Below are positions 1 to 10,078 of a stretch of 64,000 nucleotides of DNA, one piece after another. Below the pieces are notes generated by a model, which was not told the origin of the DNA, ran no database searches, and worked only from the letters and a program-made list of their open reading frames with translations. Made by a program: the position numbers and the translations under genes. The DNA lies in assembly GCA_963745865.1 (NCBI GenBank), contig CAVUYZ010000004.1:62001-126000 (forward strand). The letters run 5' to 3'. The stretch's first letter is position 1, and every line of letters starts with the position of its first letter. The stretch comes from JAHEDH01 sp963745865. Lineage in GTDB: Bacteria > Actinomycetota > Acidimicrobiia > Spongiisociales > ZC4RG35.

Positions 1-890
1 CCTCGGTAGCACGACCTGGGTCTCGGGGTCCCCGAGGCGACAGTTGAATTCGATGACGACCGGGCCGTGATCGGTGAGAACGAGGCCGGCATACAGGACA
101 CCGACATATGGGTGGCCGTCCTGGCGCATCTGGTCGAGCGTCGGCTGGATGATCGACCGCCCCACTCGCTCGAGGAGCCCGTCGGGAAGCTCCACGGGTG
201 AGTAGCTGCCCATCCCCCCGGTATTCGGCCCGGCGTCACCGTTCCGAAGCCGCTTGTAGTCGCGAGCCGGTTCGAGCAGCACTGCCCGTGAGCCGTCGCA
301 AATGGCGAACACGCTGAGCTCGGGGCCGGCCGCGAACTCCTCGATCACCACCGTGTTCCCGGCCGCACCGAACTCGCCGTCGAAGCAGCGAGCGACCCAG
401 TCGAGGGCCGCCTCCCGGTCTCCGGTGACGAGCACGCCCTTGCCCGCAGCGAGGCCGTCGGCCTTGACGACATACGGACCGGCATGGGAGCGGATGTGGG
501 TTTCGGCGTCCACCGCGTGCTCGAACGTCCATGCCTCGGGTGTGGGAACACCTGCCCGATTCATGAGATCCTTGGCGAAGGACTTCGATGACTCGAGTCG
601 CGCTGCGGCCCTGGTGGGGCCGAATGCCGGGATGCCAACGCCGGCGAGGGCGTCCACAACTCCTGCTGCCAGGGGAGCCTCGGGACCGACGACCACGAAA
701 TCGATCGCCTGGATCCGCGCCATCGCGGCGACGGCGCCGACATCGGTCGGATCGACCCCCTCGATCGTCCCACCGATCTGTGCGAGACCCGGGTTGCCGG
801 GGAGGCTCAGGATCTCGGTGACGTGGTCGCTCTGCACCAGCTTCCAGGCGATCGCGTGCTCCCGCGCTCCCGATCCGATGACGAGAACCT

Positions 891-894
<4 letters not shown>
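1..894 (-). CDS. purD: Phosphoribosylamine--glycine ligase, 3' part missing
   Basis: Reading the minus strand from an ATG at 892-894 gives an N-terminus beginning MKVLVIGSGAREHAIAW, the usual PurD start, followed by the ATP-grasp core with KADGLAAGKGV and a GGMGSYSPVE segment. About 298 residues are visible of the usual 420 or so; the gene continues past the left edge. PurD joins glycine to 5-phosphoribosylamine using ATP, the second step of purine synthesis, in the cytoplasm. Its ATG overlaps the purA stop codon by 4 bp (ATGA), so the two are probably translationally coupled in one purine operon. The family assignment is secure; only the C-terminal end cannot be judged. Confidence 0.96.
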
Positions 895-2162
<1,268 letters not shown>

Positions 2163-2227
2163 GACGGGGAGCGTAAACGCTCATGGGCCGGGCTTCCGAT
2201 TCCCGCTGTCGATATCGTTGCAGCGGG

Positions 2228-3559
2228 TCAGCCGGAGGCGCCGCCCGTGAACCTCCACGAGGCCAGTCTCAACGAAGGGGTGTGCACGAAGCCCGGTCCG
2301 AATTCGGAGTCAGCGAAGCGCGCGTCGTCGCCGACTCCCAAGACGGCTCCCGGCGCGACGGCTGCCGCGAACGATTGCGTGAACCTGAGGTTCGAGACTG
2401 CGGATGTGACCGTGCCGTTCTCGATGAGGAAGGTGCCGTTCCTGGTCAAGCCCGTCGCCACGGTGGTCCGAGGATCCAGGATCCGCACGTAGTTGAACGT
2501 CGAGACGTACAAGCCGCGTTCGACGCCGGCGATGAGCGATTCGGGTGTGAGATCACCCGGCGTGAGGTACAGGTCCGAGGCGATCGGCCCGATGTTGGTG
2601 CCATAGAACGAGGTGGAGTGGCCGGTGCTCTCCGTGCCCGCCTTCGCCGCCTCTCGTCGATCGAAGACGACGTTGCGGGAGACCCCGTCGGTCACGAGCT
2701 CGGTTCGCTGCTTCGGGGTGCCCTCGGCGTCGAACGCCAGCCGCATCGCTCGCGGGTCGTTCCCGTCGTCGATCAGCTCGAACGCGGGATCGAACTGGTG
2801 CTGACCCAGCGTGACGAAGGACTGGCCCTCGTTCATGGCCTTGCCGTTGAATCCGTACACAGCCAGGAACATGGCGAGGGTTGCCGCCGCCTCCGGTGCG
2901 AGGACGACCTCGTACTCGCCAGGCTCGATCTCGGTTGTGAACTCGCTTCTCGCCGCCCGGTCGGCGGCGACCCGCCCTACGGCGCCGGCGTCGATGTCGG
3001 AGAGATCTCTCGACGACGCATGGGCCGATCCTGCCGAGGTGTCGGTCTGATGGATGCCATCGAGTGTCGCCGATCCCGCAGTCCCGGTGGCTCGGTGGCC
3101 GGCCGAGTTGGCGAACACCACTCGGGAGACTCCGGTCTGGCAATACCCGGCTGCTCGCATGCCCGTGCCCGCCGACACGAACTCGGAGACGAGTTGCGCC
3201 CGATCATCGGGAGTCGCGTGTGCGGTCGACTCGGGGAGCGGCCGGGACGGAGCGATGTCGGTGGGCGGGGTGAGTCCGGGCCAGTCGGGGTTGAGCGGCG
3301 CGACGGCGGTGGCGTCTGCGGCGCGCTTCACGAAGGCAGGCAGATCATCCTCCGACACCGTTCCGGACGAGGTCGAGACCCGCCCATCGGACACGAGCGT
3401 CACCGCGACGGAGGCGGACTCTTCTGACACGTTCTGGTGGATGAAGGAATTGGCGAAGCGGGTGAGCGACGACGTCCCGTCGGTCACGACGACTTCGGCC
3501 TCGAGTCCGTCCGGGACGAGTTCGAGGATCCGATCGGCAATTGTTTCCGGAGACGTCAT
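2228..3559 (-). CDS. tldE: TldE/PmbA-type metalloprotease partner subunit
   Basis: 443 residues from an ATG at 3557-3559, which overlaps the tldD stop by 4 bp. The sequence aligns with the PmbA/TldE half of the TldD/TldE pair: an N-terminal segment similar in pattern to TldD (SLTRFANSFIHQN), a central EIEPGEYEVVLAPEAAATL region and a C-terminal RDPRTT-like region. Known members form a heterodimeric intracellular protease with TldD that degrades unfolded peptides and matures some modified peptides. As expected, this subunit lacks the zinc HExxxH motif. The open frame extends upstream of the chosen start, but that part is only the shadow of tldD. Confidence 0.93.
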   Translation of the reverse strand: MTSPETIADRILELVPDGLEAEVVVTDGTSSLTRFANSFIHQNVSEESASVAVTLVSDGRVSTSSGTVSEDDLPAFVKRAADATAVAPLNPDWPGLTPPTDIAPSRPLPESTAHATPDDRAQLVSEFVSAGTGMRAAGYCQTGVSRVVFANSAGHRATGTAGSATLDGIHQTDTSAGSAHASSRDLSDIDAGAVGRVAADRAARSEFTTEIEPGEYEVVLAPEAAATLAMFLAVYGFNGKAMNEGQSFVTLGQHQFDPAFELIDDGNDPRAMRLAFDAEGTPKQRTELVTDGVSRNVVFDRREAAKAGTESTGHSTSFYGTNIGPIASDLYLTPGDLTPESLIAGVERGLYVSTFNYVRILDPRTTVATGLTRNGTFLIENGTVTSAVSNLRFTQSFAAAVAPGAVLGVGDDARFADSEFGPGFVHTPSLRLASWRFTGGASG

Positions 3560-4995
3560 CCGCGTACCCCCACCCTGACCTTTGAGAATCTCGCGGGCAT
3601 CGCCGGGTGCCCGGTCCGTCCGACCTGCATCGGCTGCCCCTTTCCGCAGTTCGGCGTGCCCCAATACACCGTCTCGTCCTGGCCTGCCAGCATGTCCATC
3701 GTGCCCCAGAATTGAGGCGTGATGCCCGTGTACGTCGGGTTCTTCAGCATCCGTCCCCGCTCGCCGTTCTTGATCTCCCAACCGATCTCGCACCCGAACT
3801 GGAAGTTCAGCCGCCGGTCGTCGATCGACCACGATCGGTTGGTGGACATCAGGACGCCGTCGTCGGTGGCGGCGATCATCTCGTCGAGCGACGATGTTCC
3901 GGGGAGTAGCCCGACATTGGTCATTCGCACCATCGGGATCCTGTTGAATCCGTCAGCCCTGACCATCCCGCCGGGTGAGAGACCGGCGATCGAAGCCGAG
4001 TCTCGCCCGGACAACACACCGACCCAGACACCGTGATCCACGATAGGAACGCTCTGTGCCGGTGTGCCTTCGTCGTCGTAGCCGAACGACCCGAGGGCGC
4101 CAGGAAGTGTTGCGTCCGCTGTGATGTTCATGAGGTCAGACCCGTACCGATGCGATCCCAGTTCGGAGAGACGAAGGTGAGACGTGCCGGCGAAGGCCGC
4201 CTCCCACCCGAGGATCCGGTCGAGCTCGATGGCGTGGCCGACCGACTCGTGGATCTGCAGCGCGAGCTGCGATCCCTCGAGGATCAACGGTTTCTCCGCC
4301 TCGTCCAACACCGCGGCATCGAGCAGCGCCGATGCTTCCGCTGCGACGCGGGGAGCCTCACCCAGATAGTCCCACTTCCGGATCGACTCGTACCCCGCCG
4401 ACTCGTAGTGCACCCGTGATTGCGGGTACGTCCGAACCTGGGTCTCGCCGTCGCCGATGGACATCGCCTGGATCCCGCCTCCGGAGTGCACGAGGTTCTG
4501 ATGTATCCGGTGGCCCTGCGACGAGACGAGCCACGATTCGATGTCCCAGAACCCGAGCATTCCGGTGGCGATGGCGACACGAGGTTCGGTCAGCATCGAT
4601 CGGGTCGCTTCGACGAGGAGTCCGGCTTGATCTTCGACAGACACGTCGAGTGGGTGCTCGTCGACCGGTGTCGCATACTCGTCCTGGTGGACCTCGACGT
4701 CTGCCAGATCGAGCGCCGGCCCGGCGACGAGGGCGCTCGCCGAGGCGATGGCCGTGGCTGCGGCGCCGGCGCGGCTTGCGTCCGCCAGGGTCAATCGGTC
4801 GGTCGATTGGAATCCCCACGATGATCCGACGAGCGAACGGACGCCCACGCCGATCGCCTCAGAGGTGGTGATTGCCTGGACGTCGCCGTTCTGGACGGAG
4901 ATGTTCCTGATGCGGCGTCCCATCACTCGAGCATCTGCGTAGGTTGCTCCGGCGGCGATGGCGCCCTCGACGGCAGCGGTTGCGATATCGAACAT
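3556..4995 (-). CDS. tldD: TldD metalloprotease catalytic subunit
   Basis: 479 residues, normal for TldD. The zinc-binding motif HESVGH is present at residues 249-254 (HExxxH), within the diagnostic context LQIHESVGHAIELDR. The C-terminal region with QFWGTMDML and PNCGKGQP is also typical. With TldE it should form the catalytic half of a zinc protease acting inside a closed cavity on unfolded or linear peptides. No peptide natural-product genes are visible nearby, so a general housekeeping role is more likely than maturation of one specific peptide. It is the first gene of the tldD-tldE-purA-purD run and lies 77 bp from corA. Confidence 0.95.
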   Translation of the reverse strand: MFDIATAAVEGAIAAGATYADARVMGRRIRNISVQNGDVQAITTSEAIGVGVRSLVGSSWGFQSTDRLTLADASRAGAAATAIASASALVAGPALDLADVEVHQDEYATPVDEHPLDVSVEDQAGLLVEATRSMLTEPRVAIATGMLGFWDIESWLVSSQGHRIHQNLVHSGGGIQAMSIGDGETQVRTYPQSRVHYESAGYESIRKWDYLGEAPRVAAEASALLDAAVLDEAEKPLILEGSQLALQIHESVGHAIELDRILGWEAAFAGTSHLRLSELGSHRYGSDLMNITADATLPGALGSFGYDDEGTPAQSVPIVDHGVWVGVLSGRDSASIAGLSPGGMVRADGFNRIPMVRMTNVGLLPGTSSLDEMIAATDDGVLMSTNRSWSIDDRRLNFQFGCEIGWEIKNGERGRMLKNPTYTGITPQFWGTMDMLAGQDETVYWGTPNCGKGQPMQVGRTGHPAMPARFSKVRVGVRG

Positions 4996-5072
4996 CGTGG
5001 CATCCTATGACTTCGGGAACAGTGCGGGTCGGCGAGCGGTCCATGGTCGGGCAGCGACGCTCGTGATCGGAG

Positions 5073-6044
5073 CTACAACCACCCGCTCGACTTGAAGAGC
5101 CGGTACAGCGAGATGACGATCACTGCCATGAGTGAGATGGCGATCGGGTAGCCAAGCGTCCACTCGAGCTCCGGCATGGTGTCGAAGTTCATCCCCCACA
5201 CACCTGCGAGGAGGGTCGGGACCGCGGCCATCGCGACCCAGGCGGAGATCTTCCGCATGTCCTCGTTCTGTCGCACGGTGACCTGGGTCAGGTTTGCTTC
5301 GACGATCGAATTGAGCAGTTGTCGCATCGTGTTGATGCGGTCCACGACCCGTTTGAGCTGGTCGTGAGTGTCGCGAAAGTACTCACGTAGGTCCGGGTGG
5401 ATTCCGGAGAACGACCCGCGTGTCAGCCGGTCGAGCGGATCGAGTAGCGGCGTCGTCGAGGTGTAGAAGTCCAGGACCTGGCGCATCAGTCGGTAGATAC
5501 GTTCGGTCGGGATGATGTCGGAGTCCGAGAAGACGTCGGACTCGACCTGGGCGATGTCGATCTCGAGGCCTTCGAGGACGGGAACGTAGTTGTCGATCAC
5601 GTGCTCGCAGATCGCCTGAAGGACTGCGCCCGGCCCCAACGCCAACGTGTCCGGCTCCGATTCGAGAGCTTTCCTCACGTCGACGAGGCGGCTCGACTGG
5701 CGGTGGCGAGCCACGAGAGCGAACGAGTCGCTGATGAACAGGTGGATCTCGCCGAATTCGATCGCCTCGAGTTCGTCGTTGTACTTGGCGGGCTTGAGCA
5801 CGACGAACAACGTGTCGTCGTAGCGCTCGAGTTTGGGCCGTTGGTGCGCGTTGACTGCGTCCTCCACAGCCAGCTCGTGGAGATCGAACTCTCTGCGGAC
5901 CGACTCGAACTCCGCTTCGGTCGGTTCGAACAGGCCGATCCAGGTGAAGCTGTCCGGGCTGCTTGCGGCGAGGCGCGCTCCCTCGAGAACGAACGGACTC
6001 GGGTCACGCCGCCCGGCGCGATAGTTGGCGGCGTCGATGATCAT
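5073..6044 (-). CDS. corA: CorA-family Mg2+/Co2+ transporter
   Basis: 323 residues with a long soluble N-terminal domain and two C-terminal membrane segments. The GMN selectivity motif (GMNFDTMPE) follows the first membrane helix near residue 288, and the second helix ends in a short basic tail (SLYRLFKSSGWL). This is the CorA pentameric channel architecture, importing Mg2+ down its electrochemical gradient. The ATG at 6042-6044 overlaps the stop of the upstream membrane-protein gene by 4 bp, so the two are likely co-translated. Ion preference (Mg, Co, Ni or Zn) cannot be told from sequence alone. Confidence 0.95.
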   Translation of the reverse strand: MIIDAANYRAGRRDPSPFVLEGARLAASSPDSFTWIGLFEPTEAEFESVRREFDLHELAVEDAVNAHQRPKLERYDDTLFVVLKPAKYNDELEAIEFGEIHLFISDSFALVARHRQSSRLVDVRKALESEPDTLALGPGAVLQAICEHVIDNYVPVLEGLEIDIAQVESDVFSDSDIIPTERIYRLMRQVLDFYTSTTPLLDPLDRLTRGSFSGIHPDLREYFRDTHDQLKRVVDRINTMRQLLNSIVEANLTQVTVRQNEDMRKISAWVAMAAVPTLLAGVWGMNFDTMPELEWTLGYPIAISLMAVIVISLYRLFKSSGWL

Positions 6045-6664
6045 GCTTCTCCGAAGTGTCGATCGAGTACTGCCTCGAGGCGTTCCTCACCTGTTCCGGC
6101 GACGAACCACCATCCGCCGACGACCAGCGCGGCGATCGTGAGTGTGGCGAGGACGGTCAGGTACACCAGCGCATAGCGGCCGGGGCCCTGCGCCAGGACA
6201 TCGAGTGACAGGCCGAGACCGACCAGATATGCGACCACGCCGAGCAGGGTGTAGAAGGCGGTCATGAAGCCGAACCAGGTGAAGTCCGAACCGAACCGGA
6301 GCGTCACGATCTTTCGTCGGCCGAGCGGGAACAGGTACGCATCCTCGAGCTCATGGGCGATGAGCACCGACCGGCCGATGTCGGCGTTGATGTGCTTTTC
6401 GAGCCGGACTGCGTACTGGCGGGAGAAGATGAGATACGACGCGTCGAACGCCGTCGACGTGGCGCCGAGGAGCGCAACGAATGGGATGGTGAGGAACAGC
6501 CACCGGTCGATGGCCGCTCCGGCTGCGAACATCGCCAGGATGGCGACCGTTGTGAACCGAATGTCGGAGAAGAACCGATCGTGATATCTCGCATTCATGC
6601 CGCGCATTCTCGCCAGCTGTCGATGTGCGATGGTGATCTCTTGGTTCTCGAGGTCGTGGCTCAT
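6041..6664 (-). CDS. Conserved membrane protein upstream of corA, function unknown
   Basis: 207 residues from the ATG at 6662-6664. I see two clusters of hydrophobic helices, one around residues 30-65 and one around 140-180, separated by a charged soluble stretch containing EKHINADIGRSVLIAHELEDAY. No catalytic motif is recognised. The gene ends with a 4-bp overlap into corA, which suggests a role tied to that transporter or simple co-expression. The start codon sits directly after a stable hairpin whose 3' arm contains the only Shine-Dalgarno-like sequence. An alternative start at Met19 or Met22 (RMRGMNARYHD) would drop the amphipathic N-terminus. Confidence 0.75.
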   Translation of the reverse strand: MSHDLENQEITIAHRQLARMRGMNARYHDRFFSDIRFTTVAILAMFAAGAAIDRWLFLTIPFVALLGATSTAFDASYLIFSRQYAVRLEKHINADIGRSVLIAHELEDAYLFPLGRRKIVTLRFGSDFTWFGFMTAFYTLLGVVAYLVGLGLSLDVLAQGPGRYALVYLTVLATLTIAALVVGGWWFVAGTGEERLEAVLDRHFGEA

Positions 6665-6669
6665 GAACA

Positions 6670-6694
6670 AACCCCCCGGGGTCTCCGAGGGGTT
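6670..6694 (-). terminator. GC-rich hairpin after whiB; may hide the next gene's ribosome site
   Basis: On the minus strand AACCCCTCGG (6685-6694) pairs with CCGGGGGGTT (6670-6679) across a 5-nt loop, with one G-U pair. It is followed by TTTGTTC and then the ATG of the 207-residue membrane protein. It lies about 40 nt after the whiB stop and looks like a weak intrinsic terminator. Its 3' arm holds the G-rich stretch that would have to serve as Shine-Dalgarno for the next gene, so folding could also block translation. Confidence 0.6.
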
Positions 6695-6735
6695 GATCGT
6701 AGGGGCGGGAGCGAGGTCCCCGTGCAGTGTCAGGG

Positions 6736-7026
6736 CTAGCGGCGGCGGCGATCGGCGAGCCAGCGGCGGCGGACGGGGCGACGCTCGTCTTCGGTCAGTC
6801 CTCCCCAGATGCCGGACGACTGATTGGTCTCGATCGCATAAGCGAGGCAATCTTCGCTGACCTCGCAGGTTCCGCAGACCTGTTTCGCGTACTTGATCTG
6901 TTCGGCCGCAGGGCCGGTCTCACCGGCTGGGAAGAACATGGACGGGTCGTGGTCGATGCAGGCTGCCAGGTCGCGCCATTCGAGAACGACGTCGTCGATG
7001 AACTGCTCGAGATGGATGGTTGACAT
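6736..7026 (-). CDS. whiB: WhiB-family iron-sulfur transcriptional regulator
   Basis: 96 residues starting MSTIHLEQFID. The four-cysteine Fe-S ligand pattern is visible: one Cys in AACIDH, then CGTCEVSEDC, followed by the GIWGG turn and a basic C-terminal tail rich in arginine for DNA binding. WhiB-like proteins are confined to actinobacteria and their phages and regulate transcription by binding the main sigma factor. I chose the ATG at 7024-7026 because AGGAG lies 9 nt upstream; an in-frame start 24 nt earlier is possible. The class resembles WhiB1/WhiB2-type proteins but cannot be fixed here. It is divergent from the B12-dependent regulator, sharing a roughly 90-bp control region. Confidence 0.95.
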   Translation of the reverse strand: MSTIHLEQFIDDVVLEWRDLAACIDHDPSMFFPAGETGPAAEQIKYAKQVCGTCEVSEDCLAYAIETNQSSGIWGGLTEDERRPVRRRWLADRRRR

Positions 7027-7049
7027 GCTGGTCTGCTCCTGTTGGTTCA

Positions 7050-7067
7050 CCGGGCGGACACGCCCGG
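7050..7067 (-). promoter_or_regulatory. Perfect 7-bp hairpin in the whiB leader
   Basis: CCGGGCG at 7050-7056 pairs perfectly with CGCCCGG at 7061-7067 over a 4-nt loop. It sits in the untranslated leader of whiB, just upstream of the Shine-Dalgarno sequence. It could modulate mRNA stability or initiation. No run of T follows it, so it is not a classical terminator. Confidence 0.4.
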
Positions 7068-7095
7068 ATGCCTCGTTTCCTGGTCAAGATACCCA

Positions 7096-7113
7096 TTAGT
7101 GGTAAAATATAAA
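7096..7113 (+). promoter_or_regulatory. AT-rich promoter/operator before the B12 regulator gene
   Basis: This is an unusually AT-rich patch in a GC-rich region. TTAGTGGTAAA at 7096-7106 is followed by ATATAAA and then the ATG at 7116. The same 11-bp motif with one change (TTAGTGATAAA) occurs in the same orientation before the sigK-like gene. TAAAAT at 7103-7108 could be a -10 element, which would make the mRNA nearly leaderless. The patch lies between the divergent whiB and regulator genes and could serve both. Confidence 0.5.
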
Positions 7114-7115
7114 CC

Positions 7116-7952
7116 ATGTCGCCCGAGCACGCTGCAGAAATGACCCTTCATGACGCTGCGGAGGCACTCGACGTTCACTATATGACCGTCTATCGGTATG
7201 TGCGGCTCGGCCTGCTCGACGCCCGCAAGTCTGGGAAGCAGTGGCGGGTGACGCCCGAAGCGCTCGCCACGTTCGTCGAGCGACCTGAGCCCGATCGCTC
7301 CGGTGGCGATGCGCCGTGGGCGCAGCGCTTGGAGTCGAGAATGGTTTCGGGCGACGCCAACGGCGCCTGGTCCGTCGTCGAGGCCGCTCTGGCTGCGGGC
7401 CATGCGCCGGCTGCGATCTACGCCGAGTATCTGGCACCGGCACTCAGATCGATCGGGGACAAGTGGGAGGCCGGCGAGTTGGCGATCCACGACGAGCACC
7501 TCGCGTCGAATGTCGCCGCCCGAATCATCGGACGTCTCGGACCGCGCTTCTCGCGACGCGGGCGACCGAAGGGCACAGTGATCACCGCCATGCCTCCTGG
7601 GGACGATCACAGCCTCGGCTCGGCGATGATCTCCGACATCGCCCGATCGGCCGGGTACTCGGTGCTCGATCTCGGGGCGAACACGCCGATCGCGTCTCTC
7701 GAGTCCACCGCAACCGCTACCGACGATCTCCATGCAGTGTGTATTTCGATCGTGTACGACTCGGCCCTCGATGACGCCACCACGATGATCGCTGCGGTCA
7801 AGCGCGCTGCTCCCGACGTTCCTGTCTATGTCGGTGGGCGGGCGGTCCCGACGGCTGAGCGGGCCGAGGAGATCGGAGCCGACGGATGGGCTGGAAGGCT
7901 CGACGAGGTCGCCGGCCTGCTCACGGGCGCTCCGACTGCCCCAGCCGTCTGA
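7116..7952 (+). CDS. CarH/LitR-type adenosylcobalamin photoreceptor transcriptional regulator
   Basis: 278 residues in three parts. Residues about 9-55 form a MerR/excisionase-like helix-turn-helix (TLHDAAEALDVHYMTVYRYV). Residues about 65-145 form the four-helix cobalamin cap domain. Residues about 150-270 form the Rossmann B12-binding domain. The cap has the CarH signature W-x9-EH (W117, E127, H128). The B12 domain has DxHxxG at 163-168, with H165 as the lower cobalt ligand. In known CarH/LitR proteins adenosylcobalamin stabilises a DNA-binding tetramer in the dark, and light breaks it apart to derepress target genes. The photolyase gene next door, whose stop codon abuts this one within a shared TGATCA, fits that role. 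There is no clear Shine-Dalgarno sequence. Confidence 0.9.
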   Translation: MSPEHAAEMTLHDAAEALDVHYMTVYRYVRLGLLDARKSGKQWRVTPEALATFVERPEPDRSGGDAPWAQRLESRMVSGDANGAWSVVEAALAAGHAPAAIYAEYLAPALRSIGDKWEAGELAIHDEHLASNVAARIIGRLGPRFSRRGRPKGTVITAMPPGDDHSLGSAMISDIARSAGYSVLDLGANTPIASLESTATATDDLHAVCISIVYDSALDDATTMIAAVKRAAPDVPVYVGGRAVPTAERAEEIGADGWAGRLDEVAGLLTGAPTAPAV

Positions 7953-9296
7953 TCAGCCACCGAGGGCCCCTGCATACCGGGCGAGCGCCCGTTCCCGAGC
8001 TGCCGGGTGGTCGACGATCGGAGCCGGATATGTCGTGCCGAGGACGATCCCGGCCGCGGCCAGCTCGAGGGGCCCGGCTTCCCAGGGAGCATGGATGATG
8101 CGATCGTCCAGGCCGGCGAGTTCGGGGACCCATCGGCGGATGTACCGGCCATCGGGGTCGAACTTCCTCGACTGCGTGATCGGGTTGAAGATTCTGAAAT
8201 AGGGGGCTGCATCGGCTCCGGTTCCCGCTGCCCACTGCCAATTGCCGACGTTCTGAGCGACGTCGCCGTCCAGCAGGTGGTGACGAAAGAAGCGCTCACC
8301 GAGGCGCCAATCGATCAGCAGATCCTTGACGAGGAACGACGCCACCAGCATTCGCACCCGGTTGTGGATCCAACCCTCACCCTGCAGCTGCCGCATGCCG
8401 GCATCGATGATCGGGAACCCGGTCAACCCACGCTTCCATGCTTCGAGTCCGTCCGGGTCGTCGTTCCAGGCGATCGAGGTGTATTCGCTCCGGAGGGCCA
8501 CATCGACGGTGTCGGGCCGGTCCTCCATCACGTCGGCGTAGAAGTCCCTCCACGCCAGCTGGCGGGTGAACGCAGCCCGCCCGGATGTGTGCGATCCGAT
8601 GTGCTCGAGGATCGTCCTCGGGCTGATCGTTCCCCACTTCAGATCGATCGAGAGCCTGCTGGTCGCATCGAGATCAGGCCGATCCCGTACGTCCGGATAC
8701 CGATCTGCGCGCTGATCGAAATCTCTGAGCCGCGCCAGCGCAGCGGCCGATCCGGCTTCGATCGGCGGATCGCCGGCTTCTGGGATCCCGTCGCCGGGGT
8801 CCGTGGAGATCGGCGCGTCGACGGAGGGCTCGACCTCCTCGATCGGTCGTTCGCTCCATGCCCGGTGGAACGGCGTGAACACGCGATAGCGCCCGCCCGC
8901 CTTGGTGAGAACCGCTCCGGGCCGGTGCACGGTGGAACCGTGGTGGAAGGTGATGGGGGCGGCATGCGAGACCGTCGTGTCACGTCTGCGAGCGAACGGC
9001 GTGTGGTCGGCGTTGGCATGGACCATCGTTGCTCCGAAACGATCGACGAGGTGGGGGACCGACGCGTCGGCAGTCCCATGGATCACCATCAGTCTTCCGC
9101 CGACGTTGCTGATCTCGCGGTCGAGCGCCCGGAGGCTCGCTGCGAGCAGTCGGACTCGGGGCTGCGATGCAGGGTTCCACAACCGGGGGTCCACGACGAA
9201 CAGCGGGACGACCTCCTCTCCGGATCGGGTCGCCGCCGACCAGGCGGGGTTGTCGTCGAGCCTGAGGTCGCGCCTGAACCAGACGATTCGGGTCAT
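7953..9296 (-). CDS. phr: Deoxyribodipyrimidine photolyase (class I-type)
   Basis: 447 residues. The N-terminus IVWFRRDLRLDDNPAW is the photolyase alpha/beta antenna domain start. The C-terminal half has the FAD-binding and DNA-binding signatures: WHNR-like IHNRVRMLVASFLVKDL, DGDVAQNVGNWQW and ADAAPYFRIFNP. The enzyme uses blue light and reduced FAD to split cyclobutane pyrimidine dimers in DNA. The chosen ATG (9294-9296) overlaps the DUF1295 gene stop by 4 bp, making photolyase the last gene of the sigK-rskA-DUF1295-phr operon. Expression is probably light-induced, inferred from the neighbouring photoreceptor and sigma factor. Confidence 0.96.
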   Translation of the reverse strand: MTRIVWFRRDLRLDDNPAWSAATRSGEEVVPLFVVDPRLWNPASQPRVRLLAASLRALDREISNVGGRLMVIHGTADASVPHLVDRFGATMVHANADHTPFARRRDTTVSHAAPITFHHGSTVHRPGAVLTKAGGRYRVFTPFHRAWSERPIEEVEPSVDAPISTDPGDGIPEAGDPPIEAGSAAALARLRDFDQRADRYPDVRDRPDLDATSRLSIDLKWGTISPRTILEHIGSHTSGRAAFTRQLAWRDFYADVMEDRPDTVDVALRSEYTSIAWNDDPDGLEAWKRGLTGFPIIDAGMRQLQGEGWIHNRVRMLVASFLVKDLLIDWRLGERFFRHHLLDGDVAQNVGNWQWAAGTGADAAPYFRIFNPITQSRKFDPDGRYIRRWVPELAGLDDRIIHAPWEAGPLELAAAGIVLGTTYPAPIVDHPAARERALARYAGALGG

Positions 9297-10078
9297 GTCG
9301 AGGATCTCACGCGCGGAGGGCCAGGAAAGAAGGCATTGGTCCGTTCGATGTACTCGGCATATCCGGGCCGGCGGTGACCGATGGTCTTCTCGAGCAGTCC
9401 GGCTCCGCTGACCTTCATCAAGAACAGACTCATGACCGCCGGCCCGACCACGGTCCACCACGCTCCTCCTCCCAATGCAACCAGGTAGAGGCCCCACCAC
9501 ACCAGGAAGTCCCCGAAGTAGTTGGGGTGACGGGTGTATCGCCAGAGCCCACGATCGAGAACCTGGCCCCGACTCTCGGGATCGGCTGCGAACCTGGCGA
9601 GTTGGAAATCGCCAACGGACTCGAACAGCAACCCGACGGTGAAGACGACGATTCCGACTGCGTCGAAGATGCCGAGCCCCTCGACCGATCTCTGTCCTGC
9701 CTGGATCGGGAGCGAGACCGTCCACATGATCACGCCTTGCAGCAGGAACACCGTGACGAGGCTCACCAACGGGAACCCGGCACCATGTTTGCTGCGCATC
9801 GCCCGGTATCGCCGATCCTCGGGCTCACCGAGATTGCGCCAGGCGAGATAGCCGGCCAGTCGGATTCCCCACAGCGTGGTGAGTCCAACGAGGACTATCG
9901 ATCGGTCGGTGATCTCATCGAGTTCGAGCGCAACGGTCCATGCGACAATGACGAACCCCAGCCCCCAAGCGATATCGACGATGGATGCGTCACCGACGAT
10001 CAGGCTCAGGATCCATGTGGACACCATGAGCACGGCGATGGCGATGGCGGCTGCGAGGAGCAGGCCGCCGGTGGTCAT
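9293..10078 (-). CDS. DUF1295-family membrane oxidoreductase (steroid 5-alpha-reductase-like)
   Basis: 261 residues with six or seven hydrophobic helices. The C-terminal motif RYTRHPNYFGDFLVWWG is the hallmark of DUF1295 and the related isoprenylcysteine methyltransferase and steroid 5-alpha-reductase fold, where the HPNY segment binds cofactor. The substrate is unknown; a lipid or isoprenoid double bond is a reasonable guess from the fold. Genes of this family often accompany photolyase, DUF1365 and cyclopropane-synthase genes in light or singlet-oxygen regulons, which matches this context. It is joined by 4-bp overlaps to rskA upstream and photolyase downstream. Confidence 0.88.
   Translation of the reverse strand: MTTGGLLLAAAIAIAVLMVSTWILSLIVGDASIVDIAWGLGFVIVAWTVALELDEITDRSIVLVGLTTLWGIRLAGYLAWRNLGEPEDRRYRAMRSKHGAGFPLVSLVTVFLLQGVIMWTVSLPIQAGQRSVEGLGIFDAVGIVVFTVGLLFESVGDFQLARFAADPESRGQVLDRGLWRYTRHPNYFGDFLVWWGLYLVALGGGAWWTVVGPAVMSLFLMKVSGAGLLEKTIGHRRPGYAEYIERTNAFFPGPPRVRSST

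Noticed and set aside
2183..3427. A 414-codon plus-strand frame
   Set aside because: It lies antisense to tldE, which has clear family motifs; the plus-strand product is Arg- and Gly-rich without any domain.
8007..9377. A 456-codon plus-strand frame
   Set aside because: It is the shadow of photolyase; long opposite-strand frames are common in GC-rich DNA.
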